Shown: one piece after another, positions 33,207 to 42,757 of the stretch
Position numbering within the stretch: the first letter of the stretch is position 1
How the letters are laid out: each line of letters starts with the position of its first letter
Origin: Bacteroidales bacterium
Lineage (GTDB): Bacteria; Bacteroidota; Bacteroidia; Bacteroidales; UBA932
Assembly (NCBI GenBank): GCA_017450165.1
Contig: JAFSWO010000028.1
Coordinates: forward strand, 1 to 52,029
DNA: 52,029 bases
Direction of reading: 5' to 3'
The notes under the pieces: model-generated
What the model saw: only the letters and a program-made list of their open reading frames with translations
Database searches by the model: none
Told to the model about the DNA's origin: nothing
Position numbers and translations under genes: made by a program

Positions 33207-36200
33207 ATTCTGCGTCGATGGTTGAAATTCCGAGGGTAATTTCTTCAAGCACATCCAGCAGCACCCGCACCGTTTCGAGCGCCGTGAAGAGGGTTACGTT
33301 GTTCTCTGCGGCGGCCCGACGGATCTCATAACCGTCCAGGTGCGTGCTGATCTGGTCGATGTCAATGGTATTGATTACGTAGCTGACATGGCCGCGACGC
33401 ATCTCCTCCACGATATCCTGGCGACCCTCGCTAAGCTTGGCCAGGGCGCGGGTACGGATGCCGTGTGCCTTGAGGAAGGCGGCGGTACCCTTGGTTGCCT
33501 CGATGTTGAAACCCAGGTCGTAGAAGCGGCGAATGAGGGGCAGCGCCTCCTCCTTGTCTCGGTCGGCGATGGTGGCCAGCACGGTGCCGTAGTTGATGAC
33601 CTCCATACCGGAAGCCTGCAGCGATTTATAGAGGGCGCGGGTCAGCGAATTGTCGTATCCGATGGCCTCACCGGTAGATTTCATCTCGGGAGAAAGGTAC
33701 GTGTCGATGCCCTTGATCTTGCCGAAGGAGAAGGCCGGCGTCTTCACGTAGCGACGCTTGCGCTCCGGGAAGAGCACCTCCCAGATGCCCTGTTCGCGCA
33801 GGCTCTGGCCGAGCATCACGCGCGTAGCGATTTCAGCCATCGGGACGCCGGTCGCCTTGGAGATGAAGGGTACCGTACGGGAGGAACGGGGGTTGACCTC
33901 GATTACATAGACCTTTTCGTTGGCGTCCACGATAAACTGGATGTTGTAGAGGCCCTTGATGCCGATGGCCAGGCCCAGGCGGAGGGTATCCTCCACAATC
34001 TGGCGTTTGACCTTATCACTCAGGCTGAAGGGCGGATAGACGCTGATGGAGTCGCCGGAGTGGATACCGGTATGCTCCACGTGCTCCATGATGGCGGGGA
34101 TGAAGACATCGCGGCCGTCGCAGATGGCATCGACCTCCGCCTCCTTGCCGAAGATATATTTATCTACCAGCACCGGGCATTCCTCGTTGAGCGCCACCGC
34201 ATTATGCAGATAGTGGCGCAGGTTGGACTCGTTGCTCACGATCATCATGGCGCGGCCGCCCAGCACGAAACTCGGACGGACCAGCACCGGATAGCCGATC
34301 TCCCTGGCAGCGGCCACACCGTCTTCCACGCGGGTGACGGCACGCGCCTTGGGTTGCGGAATGCCGGTTTCGCGCATGATCTGCTCGAACTGCTTGCGGT
34401 CTTCCGCCCGGTCGATGGCCTCAAGACCGGTACCGATGATGGGAACGCCGAAAGCCGCCAGCGGACCGGCCAGGTTGACAGCCGTCTGTCCGCCGAGCGA
34501 TACGATCACGCCGTCGGGTTTTTCGAAGTTGATGACATTCATCACATCCTCAACGGTGAGCGGCTCAAAGTAGAGTTTATCGGAGATACTGTAGTCGGTG
34601 GAGACGGTCTCAGGGTTATTGTTGATGATGATGGCCTCGTACCCCGCCTTGCGGATGGTCCAGATGGCATGCACCGTGGAGTAATCGAACTCTACACCCT
34701 GGCCGATCCGGATGGGGCCGGAGCCGAGCACCAGAATCTTCTTGCGGTTGCTGCGGTGTGAGTCGCTCGTCTGGCCTTCGCCGTATGTGGAATAGTAATA
34801 AGGTACGTTGGCTTCGTGTTCGAAGGGACGGGAGTCCACCATCCGGTAGACAGGTGCAATCGCAGCGTCCATGCGGAAGCGGATGACATCTGATTCGCTG
34901 CAGCCCCACAGGTGGCCGATAAACTTGTCGCCGAATCCCATCCGCTTGGCCTCCAGCAACACGGCGGCATCCTTGGGGGCCGCCTTGACCTTGCTCTCCA
35001 GGCGGACGATGTTCTCAATCTTCTCCAGGAAGAGGGGGGCGATGGCCGTGCGGTCGGCAATCCGGTCAACCCCGACGCCCAGTCGCATCAGTTGCGCAAT
35101 GGCGCAGATACGGTCGTCGGTGGGGGTGCCGATATAGTCGAGCAGTTTCTCCGCGCTCCAGTCGTCGAACTTTGGGTTCCAGACGTGGCAGATACCCGCC
35201 TCGAGCGAACGGACCGCTTTGAGGAGGCTCTCTTCCAGCGAGTAACCGATACTCATCACCTCACCAGTAGCCTTCATCTGGGTCCCCAGTTCGTTGGAGG
35301 CTTCGCTGAACTTGTCGAAGGGGAAACGGGCCACCTTGGCCACCACATAATCGAGGGCAGGCTCATAGTTGGCGGGGGTGCCGTCGATCTTGATTTCATC
35401 CAGCGTGAGGCCCACGGCAATTTTGGCCGTGACGCGGGCGATGGGGAAACCGCTGGCCTTGGAAGCCAGGGCCGAAGAGCGCGAAACGCGCGGGTTCACC
35501 TCGATGATATAATATTTGGAGGAGTTCGGATCCAGGGCGAACTGCACGTTGCAGCCGCCTTCGATATTGAGGGCGCGGATGAGTTTGATGGCGCTCACGC
35601 GCAGCATCTCGCGATCTGCATCGTTCAGCGTCTGGTCGGGTGCCACCACGATGGAATCGCCCGTGTGGATACCTACCGGATCTACATTCTCCATGCAGCA
35701 GATGGAGATGGCCGTATCGGTGGCGTCACGCATCACCTCGAATTCAATCTCCTTGTAGCCCTTGACGCTCTTCTCCACAAGAACCTGATGGACAGGCGAA
35801 AGGGCCAGTGCGTTCCGCATCAGCGTGCGGAACTCTTCTTCATTGTCTGCAAAACCGCCGCCGGTTCCGCCCAGCGTGAAGGCGGGACGCAATATCACCG
35901 GATAACCAATCCGCTCGGCCTCTTTCACACCCTCCTCGATATTGTAGCAGATTTCCGAAGGGATGACCGGCTCACCGATACTGATGCAGAGCTCCTTGAA
36001 CTTTTCGCGGTCCTCCGCCTTTTCAATTCCGTCAAAGGAGGTGCCGAGAATCTCAACGCCGCACTCCTGCAGGATACCCTTGCGGGCCAGCTGCACGGCC
36101 AGGTTGAGACCGGTCTGGCCACCGAGGCCCGGGACAATGGCGTCGGGACGCTCGTAGCGGATGATTTTTGCCACATATTCCAGTTTGAGCGGCTCCATAT

Positions 36201-36393
36201 AGACCTTGTCGGCAATATGGACGTCGGTCATGATGGTGGCCGGGTTGGAGTTGACCAGAATAACTTCGTAGCCCTCTTCCTTGAGCGCAAGGCAGGCCTG
36301 GGTGCCGGCGTAGTCGAATTCTGCCGCCTGGCCGATAACGATTGGACCCGAGCCAATCACCATCACTTTCTTGATATCGGTTCTTTTAGGCAT
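33196..36393 (-). CDS. carB: Carbamoyl-phosphate synthase large subunit
   Basis: A 1065-residue enzyme that builds carbamoyl phosphate from bicarbonate, ammonia and two ATP. Two ATP-grasp halves repeat the opening phrase: VMVIGSGPIVIGQAAEFDYAG at the N-terminus and ILVLGSGPIRIGQGVEFDYS near residue 550. A C-terminal MGS-like allosteric domain (about 930-1065) is where UMP or other effectors bind in relatives. The glutaminase partner CarA is not encoded in this window, so it must lie elsewhere. It shares one base with the pyrC stop and overlaps pyrK by 11 bases. Confidence 0.98.
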   Translation of the reverse strand: MPKRTDIKKVMVIGSGPIVIGQAAEFDYAGTQACLALKEEGYEVILVNSNPATIMTDVHIADKVYMEPLKLEYVAKIIRYERPDAIVPGLGGQTGLNLAVQLARKGILQECGVEILGTSFDGIEKAEDREKFKELCISIGEPVIPSEICYNIEEGVKEAERIGYPVILRPAFTLGGTGGGFADNEEEFRTLMRNALALSPVHQVLVEKSVKGYKEIEFEVMRDATDTAISICCMENVDPVGIHTGDSIVVAPDQTLNDADREMLRVSAIKLIRALNIEGGCNVQFALDPNSSKYYIIEVNPRVSRSSALASKASGFPIARVTAKIAVGLTLDEIKIDGTPANYEPALDYVVAKVARFPFDKFSEASNELGTQMKATGEVMSIGYSLEESLLKAVRSLEAGICHVWNPKFDDWSAEKLLDYIGTPTDDRICAIAQLMRLGVGVDRIADRTAIAPLFLEKIENIVRLESKVKAAPKDAAVLLEAKRMGFGDKFIGHLWGCSESDVIRFRMDAAIAPVYRMVDSRPFEHEANVPYYYSTYGEGQTSDSHRSNRKKILVLGSGPIRIGQGVEFDYSTVHAIWTIRKAGYEAIIINNNPETVSTDYSISDKLYFEPLTVEDVMNVINFEKPDGVIVSLGGQTAVNLAGPLAAFGVPIIGTGLEAIDRAEDRKQFEQIMRETGIPQPKARAVTRVEDGVAAAREIGYPVLVRPSFVLGGRAMMIVSNESNLRHYLHNAVALNEECPVLVDKYIFGKEAEVDAICDGRDVFIPAIMEHVEHTGIHSGDSISVYPPFSLSDKVKRQIVEDTLRLGLAIGIKGLYNIQFIVDANEKVYVIEVNPRSSRTVPFISKATGVPMAEIATRVMLGQSLREQGIWEVLFPERKRRYVKTPAFSFGKIKGIDTYLSPEMKSTGEAIGYDNSLTRALYKSLQASGMEVINYGTVLATIADRDKEEALPLIRRFYDLGFNIEATKGTAAFLKAHGIRTRALAKLSEGRQDIVEEMRRGHVSYVINTIDIDQISTHLDGYEIRRAAAENNVTLFTALETVRVLLDVLEEITLGISTIDAEYGN

Positions 36394-37616
36394 TATGGTA
36401 TAAGTGGAGATTTCCAGACAGTTTTTCCGTTCTTGAGGGTAAGCAGCACGTATCCCCGAACCTTCCAGCCCTCAAAGGGGGTGGAACGGCCCTTGGAGAG
36501 AAACTCCGCGCTGTCGATGAGATATTCGCGGCGCGTGTCAATCAGGGCCAGATCCGCCTCCTCCCCTACGGCCACGCCGCCACCGATGCGGAAAATGCGG
36601 CGCGGCGCGATACTCATGGCCTCTATCAGGCGTTCCAGTGAGAGGCGCCCCGTAGCCACCAGGTGCGTATAGAGCACAGGGAAGGCGGTCTCCAGACCGA
36701 CGATTCCGTTCAGACTGCCGGCGAAGCCGCGCGACTTCTCTTCTGCTGTATGGGGGGCATGGTCGGTGGCGATGACATCCACCGTACCGTCCGTCAGTCC
36801 CTCGATCAGCGCGTCGCGGTCATCCGCCGTATGGATGGGCGGATTCATCTTGAAGCGGCCGTCATCCTCTATATCGTCTTCGCAAAGCGTCAGATAGTGC
36901 GGGGCCGTCTCGCAGGTCACCCGAACGCCCGAGCGCTTGGCTGCGCGAATCAGTTCCACACTGCGGCGGGTGGAGATGTGGCAGACGTGGTAGCGGCACC
37001 CTGTTTCGGCAGCCAGCTCCAGGTCGCGCTCAATCTGGCGCCACTCCATCTCGGCCGCCGTGGGCTGGGAAAGGTCTTCACAATGCGCCACGACCAGACA
37101 CTCCTCACGGCAGGCCTGCTCCATCGCGCTGCGCATCACGGCAGGTACCTGCACGCCGCTGCCGTCATCGGAAAAGGCGATGCAACGGCCTTTGAGGAGC
37201 GCCATATCCACCGGTTCCAGACCGGCCCGCCCGCGCGTGATGGCGGCATAGGGGAAGACATCGATCACGGCATCCCGGCCGATGATGGACTGCTCGATGG
37301 AGAGCGTTTCCGGCGAATCGGGAACGGGATTGAGGTTCGGCATGGCACAGACCGCCGTATAGCCGCCGCGCGCTGCAGCCAGGGAGCCTGTGCGGATGGT
37401 TTCCTTCTCCGAAAAGCCCGGCTCGCGGAAATGGACATGAACATCCACCAGGCCGGGAACGACCAGCAGTCCTTCCGCCTGCAGAACGGGGATTCCTTCA
37501 CGCTTCAGGCCGGCGTCGATGGCGGCAATGCGACCCTCCCGAACGAGGATATCCGCCTGCTTCCGGCCGGCTTCGGTAACCAGTGTACCGCCTTGAATAA
37601 TATAGGTATCGTTCAT
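36393..37616 (-). CDS. pyrC: Dihydroorotase
   Basis: A 407-residue zinc amidohydrolase that closes carbamoyl aspartate to dihydroorotate. The metal motif DVHVHFREPG gives H60 and H62; later HCED, HIST and ATDHAPH supply further ligands and the catalytic Asp. The length and FREPG motif identify the class I (PyrC2/PyrX-like) form rather than the short E. coli type. It is the first gene of the pyr operon. Its leader (37617 to about 37705) contains a short peptide frame and a terminator-like hairpin, described separately. Confidence 0.95.
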   Translation of the reverse strand: MNDTYIIQGGTLVTEAGRKQADILVREGRIAAIDAGLKREGIPVLQAEGLLVVPGLVDVHVHFREPGFSEKETIRTGSLAAARGGYTAVCAMPNLNPVPDSPETLSIEQSIIGRDAVIDVFPYAAITRGRAGLEPVDMALLKGRCIAFSDDGSGVQVPAVMRSAMEQACREECLVVAHCEDLSQPTAAEMEWRQIERDLELAAETGCRYHVCHISTRRSVELIRAAKRSGVRVTCETAPHYLTLCEDDIEDDGRFKMNPPIHTADDRDALIEGLTDGTVDVIATDHAPHTAEEKSRGFAGSLNGIVGLETAFPVLYTHLVATGRLSLERLIEAMSIAPRRIFRIGGGVAVGEEADLALIDTRREYLIDSAEFLSKGRSTPFEGWKVRGYVLLTLKNGKTVWKSPLIP

Positions 37617-37624
37617 ATCCGGAC

Positions 37625-37650
37625 AAAAAAATAGACAGCCAAGGCTGCCT
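37625..37650 (-). terminator. Terminator-like hairpin in the pyr operon leader (possible attenuator)
   Basis: On the minus strand AGGCAGC-CTTG-GCTGTCT (plus 37650-37633) forms a 7-bp stem with a tetraloop, followed by an A and seven T (plus 37632-37625). It ends 8 bases before the pyrC ATG. The stem includes one G-U pair. It lies downstream of the predicted pyr promoter and so would act inside the leader. Confidence 0.55.
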
Positions 37651-37653
37651 TCG

Positions 37654-37692
37654 TCAACATCTGGTACGGGTACTATGAGGCGCTCTCTTCAT
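37654..37692 (-). CDS. Possible 12-residue leader peptide of the pyr operon
   Basis: A minus-strand ATG (plus 37692-37690) opens a 12-codon frame, MKRAPHSTRTRC, ending in TGA (plus 37656-37654), four bases before the attenuator-like hairpin. The start lies about 13 bases after the expected transcription start. A ribosome at the stop would cover the first arm of the hairpin. There is no Shine-Dalgarno sequence, as is usual in Bacteroidetes. Such short frames arise by chance, so its translation is unproven. Confidence 0.35.
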   Translation of the reverse strand: MKRAPHSTRTRC

Positions 37693-37710
37693 CACCGGGT
37701 GTTATTGTTG

Positions 37711-37744
37711 CAAAGGTACACTTTTTTTGTCAAACGATTGCAAA
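37711..37744 (-). promoter_or_regulatory. Promoter of the pyr operon
   Basis: The minus strand reads TTTG (plus 37744-37741), a 22-base spacer and TACCTTTG (plus 37718-37711), a full -7 match with a spacer slightly longer than usual. Transcription should start near 37705, leaving a leader of about 90 bases before pyrC. Confidence 0.6.
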
Positions 37745-37812
37745 AAACTTATCAACCGCCTATTGCTGATAAAATTCTGAAAAAAACCCGCCTGCGCCTG
37801 GTCTGAACGCAT

Positions 37813-37820
37813 TATCTTTG
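37813..37820 (+). promoter_or_regulatory. -7 box of the purine operon
   Basis: TATCTTTG fully matches TAnnTTTG, 28 bases before purC. No TTTG is present at 19-21 bases upstream, so the promoter may be weak or need an activator. Confidence 0.55.
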
Positions 37821-37840
37821 TGCTTTGACTTGTCAAAGCA
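37821..37840. promoter_or_regulatory. Palindromic operator candidate upstream of purC
   Basis: TGCTTTGAC-TT-GTCAAAGCA is a perfect palindrome with 9-bp arms. It abuts the -7 box, covers the expected transcription start, and ends 8 bases before the purC ATG. In RNA a two-base loop is too tight for all nine pairs, which favours a DNA-binding site. Confidence 0.5.
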
Positions 37841-37848
37841 CTACACCT

Positions 37849-38532
37849 ATGAAAAAAATCTACACTGGCAAGACCAAGGATGTTTTCGCTCTCGAAAACG
37901 GCAACTATCTCCTCAAATTCAAAGATGACTGCACTGGAAAGGACGGCGTGTTCGATCCCGGTGAGAATTCTGTTGGATTGACCATCGAAGGCGTCGGCGA
38001 CGTCAATCTCCGCATGTCCATCTATTTCTTCGAGAAAATCAACGCAGCAGGCATCCGCACCCACTACGTCAGCGCCAATCTGGCTGACACGACGATGGAG
38101 GTTCTCCCCGCCAAGGTGTTCGGCAAAGGGCTGGAAGTGATCTGCCGCCACAAGGCAGTGGGCAGCTTCTACCGCCGCTACAACGATTATATCGAAGAGG
38201 GTGCCGACCTTCCTGCCTATGTGGAAATGACCTTCAAGAACGATGCGAAGGGAGATCCCCTCGTTACCAAGGAGGGTCTGATCGTGCTCGGCGTGATGAC
38301 GGCTCAGCAGTATGACGACATCGCTGAAATGACCCGCAAGATCACCCAGATCGTGGCTGATGACATGAAGGCCAAGGGGCTCGTGCTCTACGACATCAAG
38401 TTTGAATTCGGTTACGACAAAGACGGCAAGGTGATTCTGATCGATGAAATCGCATCCGGCAACATGCGCGTCTACAAGGACGGCAAGTATATCGACCCGA
38501 TGACCCTTTCCAAACTCTTCTTCGCCAAATAG
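37849..38532 (+). CDS. purC: SAICAR synthetase (phosphoribosylaminoimidazole-succinocarboxamide synthase)
   Basis: A 227-residue ATP-dependent ligase that joins aspartate to CAIR in purine synthesis. The N-terminus [12 protein letters not shown], the [12 protein letters not shown] motif and the late [13 protein letters not shown] are PurC hallmarks; this is the short bacterial form. ATG at 37849 is chosen over an earlier ACG/ATG-like extension because the upstream part is the palindrome. First gene of the purine operon, 3 bases before purE. Confidence 0.94.
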   Translation: MKKIYTGKTKDVFALENGNYLLKFKDDCTGKDGVFDPGENSVGLTIEGVGDVNLRMSIYFFEKINAAGIRTHYVSANLADTTMEVLPAKVFGKGLEVICRHKAVGSFYRRYNDYIEEGADLPAYVEMTFKNDAKGDPLVTKEGLIVLGVMTAQQYDDIAEMTRKITQIVADDMKAKGLVLYDIKFEFGYDKDGKVILIDEIASGNMRVYKDGKYIDPMTLSKLFFAK

Positions 38533-38535
38533 CGT

Positions 38536-39003
38536 ATGAAAGTCAGCATCATCATGGGGTCCAAGAGCGACTGGGGCGTCATGTCCGGCGCTTGCGAGAT
38601 CCTCGACGAATTCGGCGTTCCCTATGAGAAGAAGGTTCTCAGCGCCCACCGCACACCCGGTGCTTTTTCCGACTACATGGCCGGAGCCCGGAAGCGGGGC
38701 GTAGGCGTCGTGATTGCCGGAGCAGGCGGGGCAGCTCACCTCCCCGGCATGGCCGCTGCACTGACCGACCTTCCGGTAATCGGGGTACCCATCAAGAGCG
38801 CTGCGCTGAACGGTCTCGATTCGCTGCTCTCCATTGTACAAATGCCTTCGGGCATCCCGGTAGCCACGATGGCCATCGACGGTGCCAAGAATGCAGCCCT
38901 TTACGCTGTCGCCATCTTCGCGCTGAACGACAGCACACTGGCCGCCAAGCTGGCGGATTTCCGCAAAAAGCAAGCAGACAAAGTCCTTCAAACAGAACTG
39001 TAG
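38536..39003 (+). CDS. purE: N5-CAIR mutase (class I PurE)
   Basis: A 155-residue enzyme for the carboxyaminoimidazole ribotide step. GSKSDW near the N-terminus, SAHRTPG and [12 protein letters not shown] are present. The SAHRTP form is that of class I PurE, which rearranges N5-CAIR made by PurK. No purK is in this window, so it must be elsewhere, or this protein acts directly on AIR and CO2. It ends 1 base before purL. Confidence 0.95.
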   Translation: MKVSIIMGSKSDWGVMSGACEILDEFGVPYEKKVLSAHRTPGAFSDYMAGARKRGVGVVIAGAGGAAHLPGMAAALTDLPVIGVPIKSAALNGLDSLLSIVQMPSGIPVATMAIDGAKNAALYAVAIFALNDSTLAAKLADFRKKQADKVLQTEL

Positions 39004-39004
39004 G

Positions 39005-42000
39005 ATGCATTCACACAGAATTTTCGTAGAAAAGTCTTCGGAGTTCCAGGTTGAGGCACAGAGTCTCAAGAATGAGTTCAACGAAAACCTTTCTCTCTCG
39101 CTACGTTCCCTGAGGTTGCTCAATGTCTACGACCTCTTCGGGTTCACGGACGATCTCTTGGAAAAGTGCCGCTATACGGTTTTCGGTGAGACCGTTACCG
39201 ACCGTGTCACCGATGACTGCCCGCTCGAGGGCAAACGCTATCTGGCCGTAGAATTCATTCCGGGTCAGTTCGACCAGCGTGCCTCCTCGGCCGTAGACTG
39301 CGTTCACCTGATCAATCCGGAAGCGGACGTGCAGATCCGCAGCGCCCGGCTGCTGATCTTTGACGACGATCTCTCCGACGAGGCGCTCGAGGCTATCCGC
39401 CACTACTTCATTAATAAGGTGGAGGCCCGGGAAAAGAATCTTGCCCTGCTGGCGCCTCCGGGCGCGGCCGATATCCGCCCGCTCGCATCGCTGGAGGGAT
39501 TCATCCAAATGGAGGAGAGCGAGTTTGCCGGCTTCTGCCGTCAATGGGGACTGGCCATGAATACCGACGACCTGCGCGAAGTGGTCCGTTACTTCCGTGG
39601 GGAGAAGCGCAACCCCACCGAGACCGAACTACGAATTCTGGATACCTACTGGAGCGACCACTGCCGCCATACCACCTTCACCACCGCACTGACCGACATT
39701 CAGGTGGAGGACTCCTTCCTCAAGCCGGAGATTGAAGCCTCGCTGGAGGAACTCGCCGCCATCCGCAAGGAACTGGGGCGCGACGGCAAGGATCTCTGCC
39801 TGATGGAACTGGCAACCATCGGTGCGCGCTATCTGCGCAAGAAGGGGCTGTTGGACGATCTGGAGCAGAGTGAGGAGAACAATGCCTGCAGCATCTACAT
39901 CACGGTAGATGTGGATGGCAAGCCTGAAAAATGGCTGCTTCAGTTCAAAAACGAAACCCACAATCACCCCACTGAAATCGAACCGTTCGGCGGGGCGTCA
40001 ACCTGTCTGGGCGGCGCCATCCGCGACCCGCTCTCCGGCCGTGCCTACGTTTATCAGGCCATGCGCGTGACCGGTGCGGGCGATATCTGCAGGAGTGTGG
40101 CGGAGACCCTCCCGGGCAAACTTCCGCAACGCGTCATCAGCCGCAAGGCTGCCGCCGGCTATTCCAGCTACGGCAACCAGATCGGCTTGGCTACCACGCA
40201 CGTTCGTGAGATCTTCCATGAGGGCTATACGGCCAAGCGCATGGAGGTCGGGGCCGTGGTAGGCGCCGTCAAGGCGGAGGCGGTACGCCGTGAAAGCCCG
40301 GCGCCGGGCGACCGGATCCTGCTGCTCGGCGGACGGACCGGACGCGACGGAATCGGTGGCGCTACCGGCGCCTCCAAGGAACACAATGAAAGCTCCCTCG
40401 AGAGCTGCGGCAGCGAAGTCCAGAAGGGTAATGCCCCCGAAGAGCGCAAACTCCAGCGCCTGTTCCGCCGCCGGGAGGTAACCCGTCTCATCAAGAAATC
40501 GAATGACTTCGGAGCCGGAGGCGTAAGCGTCGCGATCGGCGAGCTGGCCGCCGGACTGGACATCCATCTGGAGAGAGTCCCTGCCAAGTACAGCGGCCTC
40601 AACCCCATGGAGCTGGCCATCAGCGAATCGCAGGAGCGCATGGCCGTGGTCATCGAAGCCGGTGACCTGGCGGAGTTCATCCGCTACTGCGGCGAAGAGA
40701 ATATCGAAGTGACCGAGGTGGCCGAAGTCACTGACCGGGGCCGGATGCGGCTCTTCCACCGTCAGGAGATCGTGGCCGACCTTTCCCGCGAATTTATCGA
40801 CAGCGCCGGTGCGCGGCACCTGGCCAGCGCCGTCATTGGCGCCCCTGAAGCGCATGACCCGTTCCATCATCTGCCGCAGGGTCTCAACCTGGAGGAGAAG
40901 CTCTGCAACCTGATGGGCGAAGAGAACGTGGCCTCCCAGAAGGGAATGGTGGAGATGTTCGACTCCACGATTGGCCGCTCCACCGTGCTGATGCCTTACG
41001 GCGGTGCACGGCAGGCCACCGAGACGCAGGTATCGGTCCAGAAACTGCCTGTTGACGGCCACACTGAAACGGCTAGCATGATGGCCTTCGGTTACAACCC
41101 GAAGCTCTCCTCCTGGAGTCCTTACCACGGTGCGGCCTATGCCGTGGTGGAAGCCTGCGCCAAGATTACCGCAGCCGGCGGCGATTTCAGCCGGATGCGT
41201 TTCTCCTTCCAGGAGTATTTTGAGAAGATGACCTCCCCCCGCAGCTGGGGCAAGCCGCTTGCCGCCCTGCTCGGCGCCCTGAAGATGCAGCTCGCCTTCG
41301 GACTTCCCGCCATCGGAGGAAAAGATTCCATGAGCGGCACCTTCGAGCACCTCAACGTGCCCCCTACCCTGATTGCCTTCGGTATCACCACGGTGGACGC
41401 GCGCAAGGTGATTTCGCCCGAATTCAAGCAGGCCGGTCATTCACTCTGGCTGATTGAACACCGCCCGCTTGCCGATGGCATGCCCGACACCGCTCAACTG
41501 AAAGCCAACTGGCAGGCCGTCCGCGAGCAGATAGAGGCGGGCCATATCGTTGCCGGCTGGGCCATCGGACTCGGCGGCGCGGTTGAGGCGCTGGCCAAGA
41601 TGGGCTTCGGCAACTACCTGGGGGCCGAGGTAACCTGCAGCGAGGCTGCGCTCTTTGATACGACCTGCGGTTCCCTGATCGTGGAAGCCAAGGGTGAGTG
41701 CGCCATACCGGGTGCGCGCCGGATCGGCAGCGTCATCGCGGAACCGGAGTTACGGTTGGTTTCCGATAAGGCCGGGAACGGGGTCACCGTCATTCCGCTC
41801 GCAAAACTTGAGCAGGCCAACGTAGCCCGCTACGACAAGATCTATCCCGCCAAGGTGGCGCCCCAGCACGCGGAACTCCCCGGCTGGGCCGGCGATGCAA
41901 CCCCGAAAGCGCCGATTCGCTACCAGGGCGACCCTATCGACCATCCGGTGGTCTATATCCCCGTTTTCCCGGGTACCAACTGCGATTACGACACGGCCAA

Positions 42001-42757
42001 AGCGTTCCGCGAGGCGGGCGCCGAGGTACATCTGGGCGTCTTCTGCAACTTGACGGCGGCCGATGTGTCGGAATCCATCGCCCGGATGAAGCACGAGATA
42101 GACGGCTGCCAGATCCTCTCCTTCGTAGGCGGTTTCTCCTCCGGTGACGAGCCGGACGGCAGCGGTAAGTTCATTGCCAACGTCCTGAACAATAAAGAAA
42201 TTGCAGAATCAGTCAACGCCCTCATTGCACGTGGCGGCCTGATTCTGGGCATCTGCAACGGATTCCAGGCCCTCGTCAAGAGCGGCCTGCTGCCCTTCGG
42301 CAAACTGGGCAGCGTCACCCCGGAAGACCCGACGCTCTTCCGCAACGATATCAACCGTCACGTTTCGCAGATGGTCACTACCCGTGTCAGTTCCGTAGAT
42401 TCCCCGTGGCTCCGCGGCATGCACCCCGGCGAGCTTCACGCCATTGCCGTCAGTCACGGCGAGGGCAAGTTCGTGGTCAGCGAGTCGCTTGCACGGCAAC
42501 TCTTTGCGAACGGACAAGTCGCCTTCCGTTACGCCGATCCGAAGACCGGAGCGGCAACCATGGAAGCGCCCTTCAACCCGAACGGTTCCTGCTACGCGAT
42601 TGAAGGCATCATCAGCCCGAACGGACAGATTCTGGGCAAGATGGGCCATTCGGAGCGCTACGAACCGAATCTTTTCAAGAACATCTCCGGCGAAAAAGTT
42701 CAGCCGCTGTTCCGCAACGCAGTCGAGTATTTCAGAAAAAATAGTATCAGGTTATGA
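39005..42757 (+). CDS. purL: Phosphoribosylformylglycinamidine synthase (large single-chain PurL)
   Basis: A 1250-residue enzyme that converts FGAR to FGAM using glutamine and ATP. It is the single-polypeptide form, so no purQ or purS is needed. The N-terminal PurS-like domain and linker (including TYWSDHCRHTTF) are followed by two AIRS-like halves with ETHNHPTEIEPFGGA and SNDFGAGGVSVAIGE. A C-terminal class I glutaminase domain (about 970-1250) shows FVGGFSSGDEPDGSGK and the nucleophile Cys1084 in LGICNGFQ. The stop overlaps the purF start (ATGA). Confidence 0.97.
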   Translation: MHSHRIFVEKSSEFQVEAQSLKNEFNENLSLSLRSLRLLNVYDLFGFTDDLLEKCRYTVFGETVTDRVTDDCPLEGKRYLAVEFIPGQFDQRASSAVDCVHLINPEADVQIRSARLLIFDDDLSDEALEAIRHYFINKVEAREKNLALLAPPGAADIRPLASLEGFIQMEESEFAGFCRQWGLAMNTDDLREVVRYFRGEKRNPTETELRILDTYWSDHCRHTTFTTALTDIQVEDSFLKPEIEASLEELAAIRKELGRDGKDLCLMELATIGARYLRKKGLLDDLEQSEENNACSIYITVDVDGKPEKWLLQFKNETHNHPTEIEPFGGASTCLGGAIRDPLSGRAYVYQAMRVTGAGDICRSVAETLPGKLPQRVISRKAAAGYSSYGNQIGLATTHVREIFHEGYTAKRMEVGAVVGAVKAEAVRRESPAPGDRILLLGGRTGRDGIGGATGASKEHNESSLESCGSEVQKGNAPEERKLQRLFRRREVTRLIKKSNDFGAGGVSVAIGELAAGLDIHLERVPAKYSGLNPMELAISESQERMAVVIEAGDLAEFIRYCGEENIEVTEVAEVTDRGRMRLFHRQEIVADLSREFIDSAGARHLASAVIGAPEAHDPFHHLPQGLNLEEKLCNLMGEENVASQKGMVEMFDSTIGRSTVLMPYGGARQATETQVSVQKLPVDGHTETASMMAFGYNPKLSSWSPYHGAAYAVVEACAKITAAGGDFSRMRFSFQEYFEKMTSPRSWGKPLAALLGALKMQLAFGLPAIGGKDSMSGTFEHLNVPPTLIAFGITTVDARKVISPEFKQAGHSLWLIEHRPLADGMPDTAQLKANWQAVREQIEAGHIVAGWAIGLGGAVEALAKMGFGNYLGAEVTCSEAALFDTTCGSLIVEAKGECAIPGARRIGSVIAEPELRLVSDKAGNGVTVIPLAKLEQANVARYDKIYPAKVAPQHAELPGWAGDATPKAPIRYQGDPIDHPVVYIPVFPGTNCDYDTAKAFREAGAEVHLGVFCNLTAADVSESIARMKHEIDGCQILSFVGGFSSGDEPDGSGKFIANVLNNKEIAESVNALIARGGLILGICNGFQALVKSGLLPFGKLGSVTPEDPTLFRNDINRHVSQMVTTRVSSVDSPWLRGMHPGELHAIAVSHGEGKFVVSESLARQLFANGQVAFRYADPKTGAATMEAPFNPNGSCYAIEGIISPNGQILGKMGHSERYEPNLFKNISGEKVQPLFRNAVEYFRKNSIRL

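Noticed and set aside
34912..36672. 586-codon plus-strand open frame inside carB and pyrC
   Set aside because: Antisense shadow of carB; composition typical of complementary-strand frames.
37617..37848. PyrR-binding loop or other known riboswitch in the pyr/pur intergenic region
   Set aside because: No PyrR loop consensus or purine riboswitch core was seen; only the hairpin, leader frame and palindrome are supported.
42700..42754. Upstream start that would restore a Cys to PurF
   Set aside because: The frame contains TAG at 42742-42744 and no start codon between it and the ATG at 42754.
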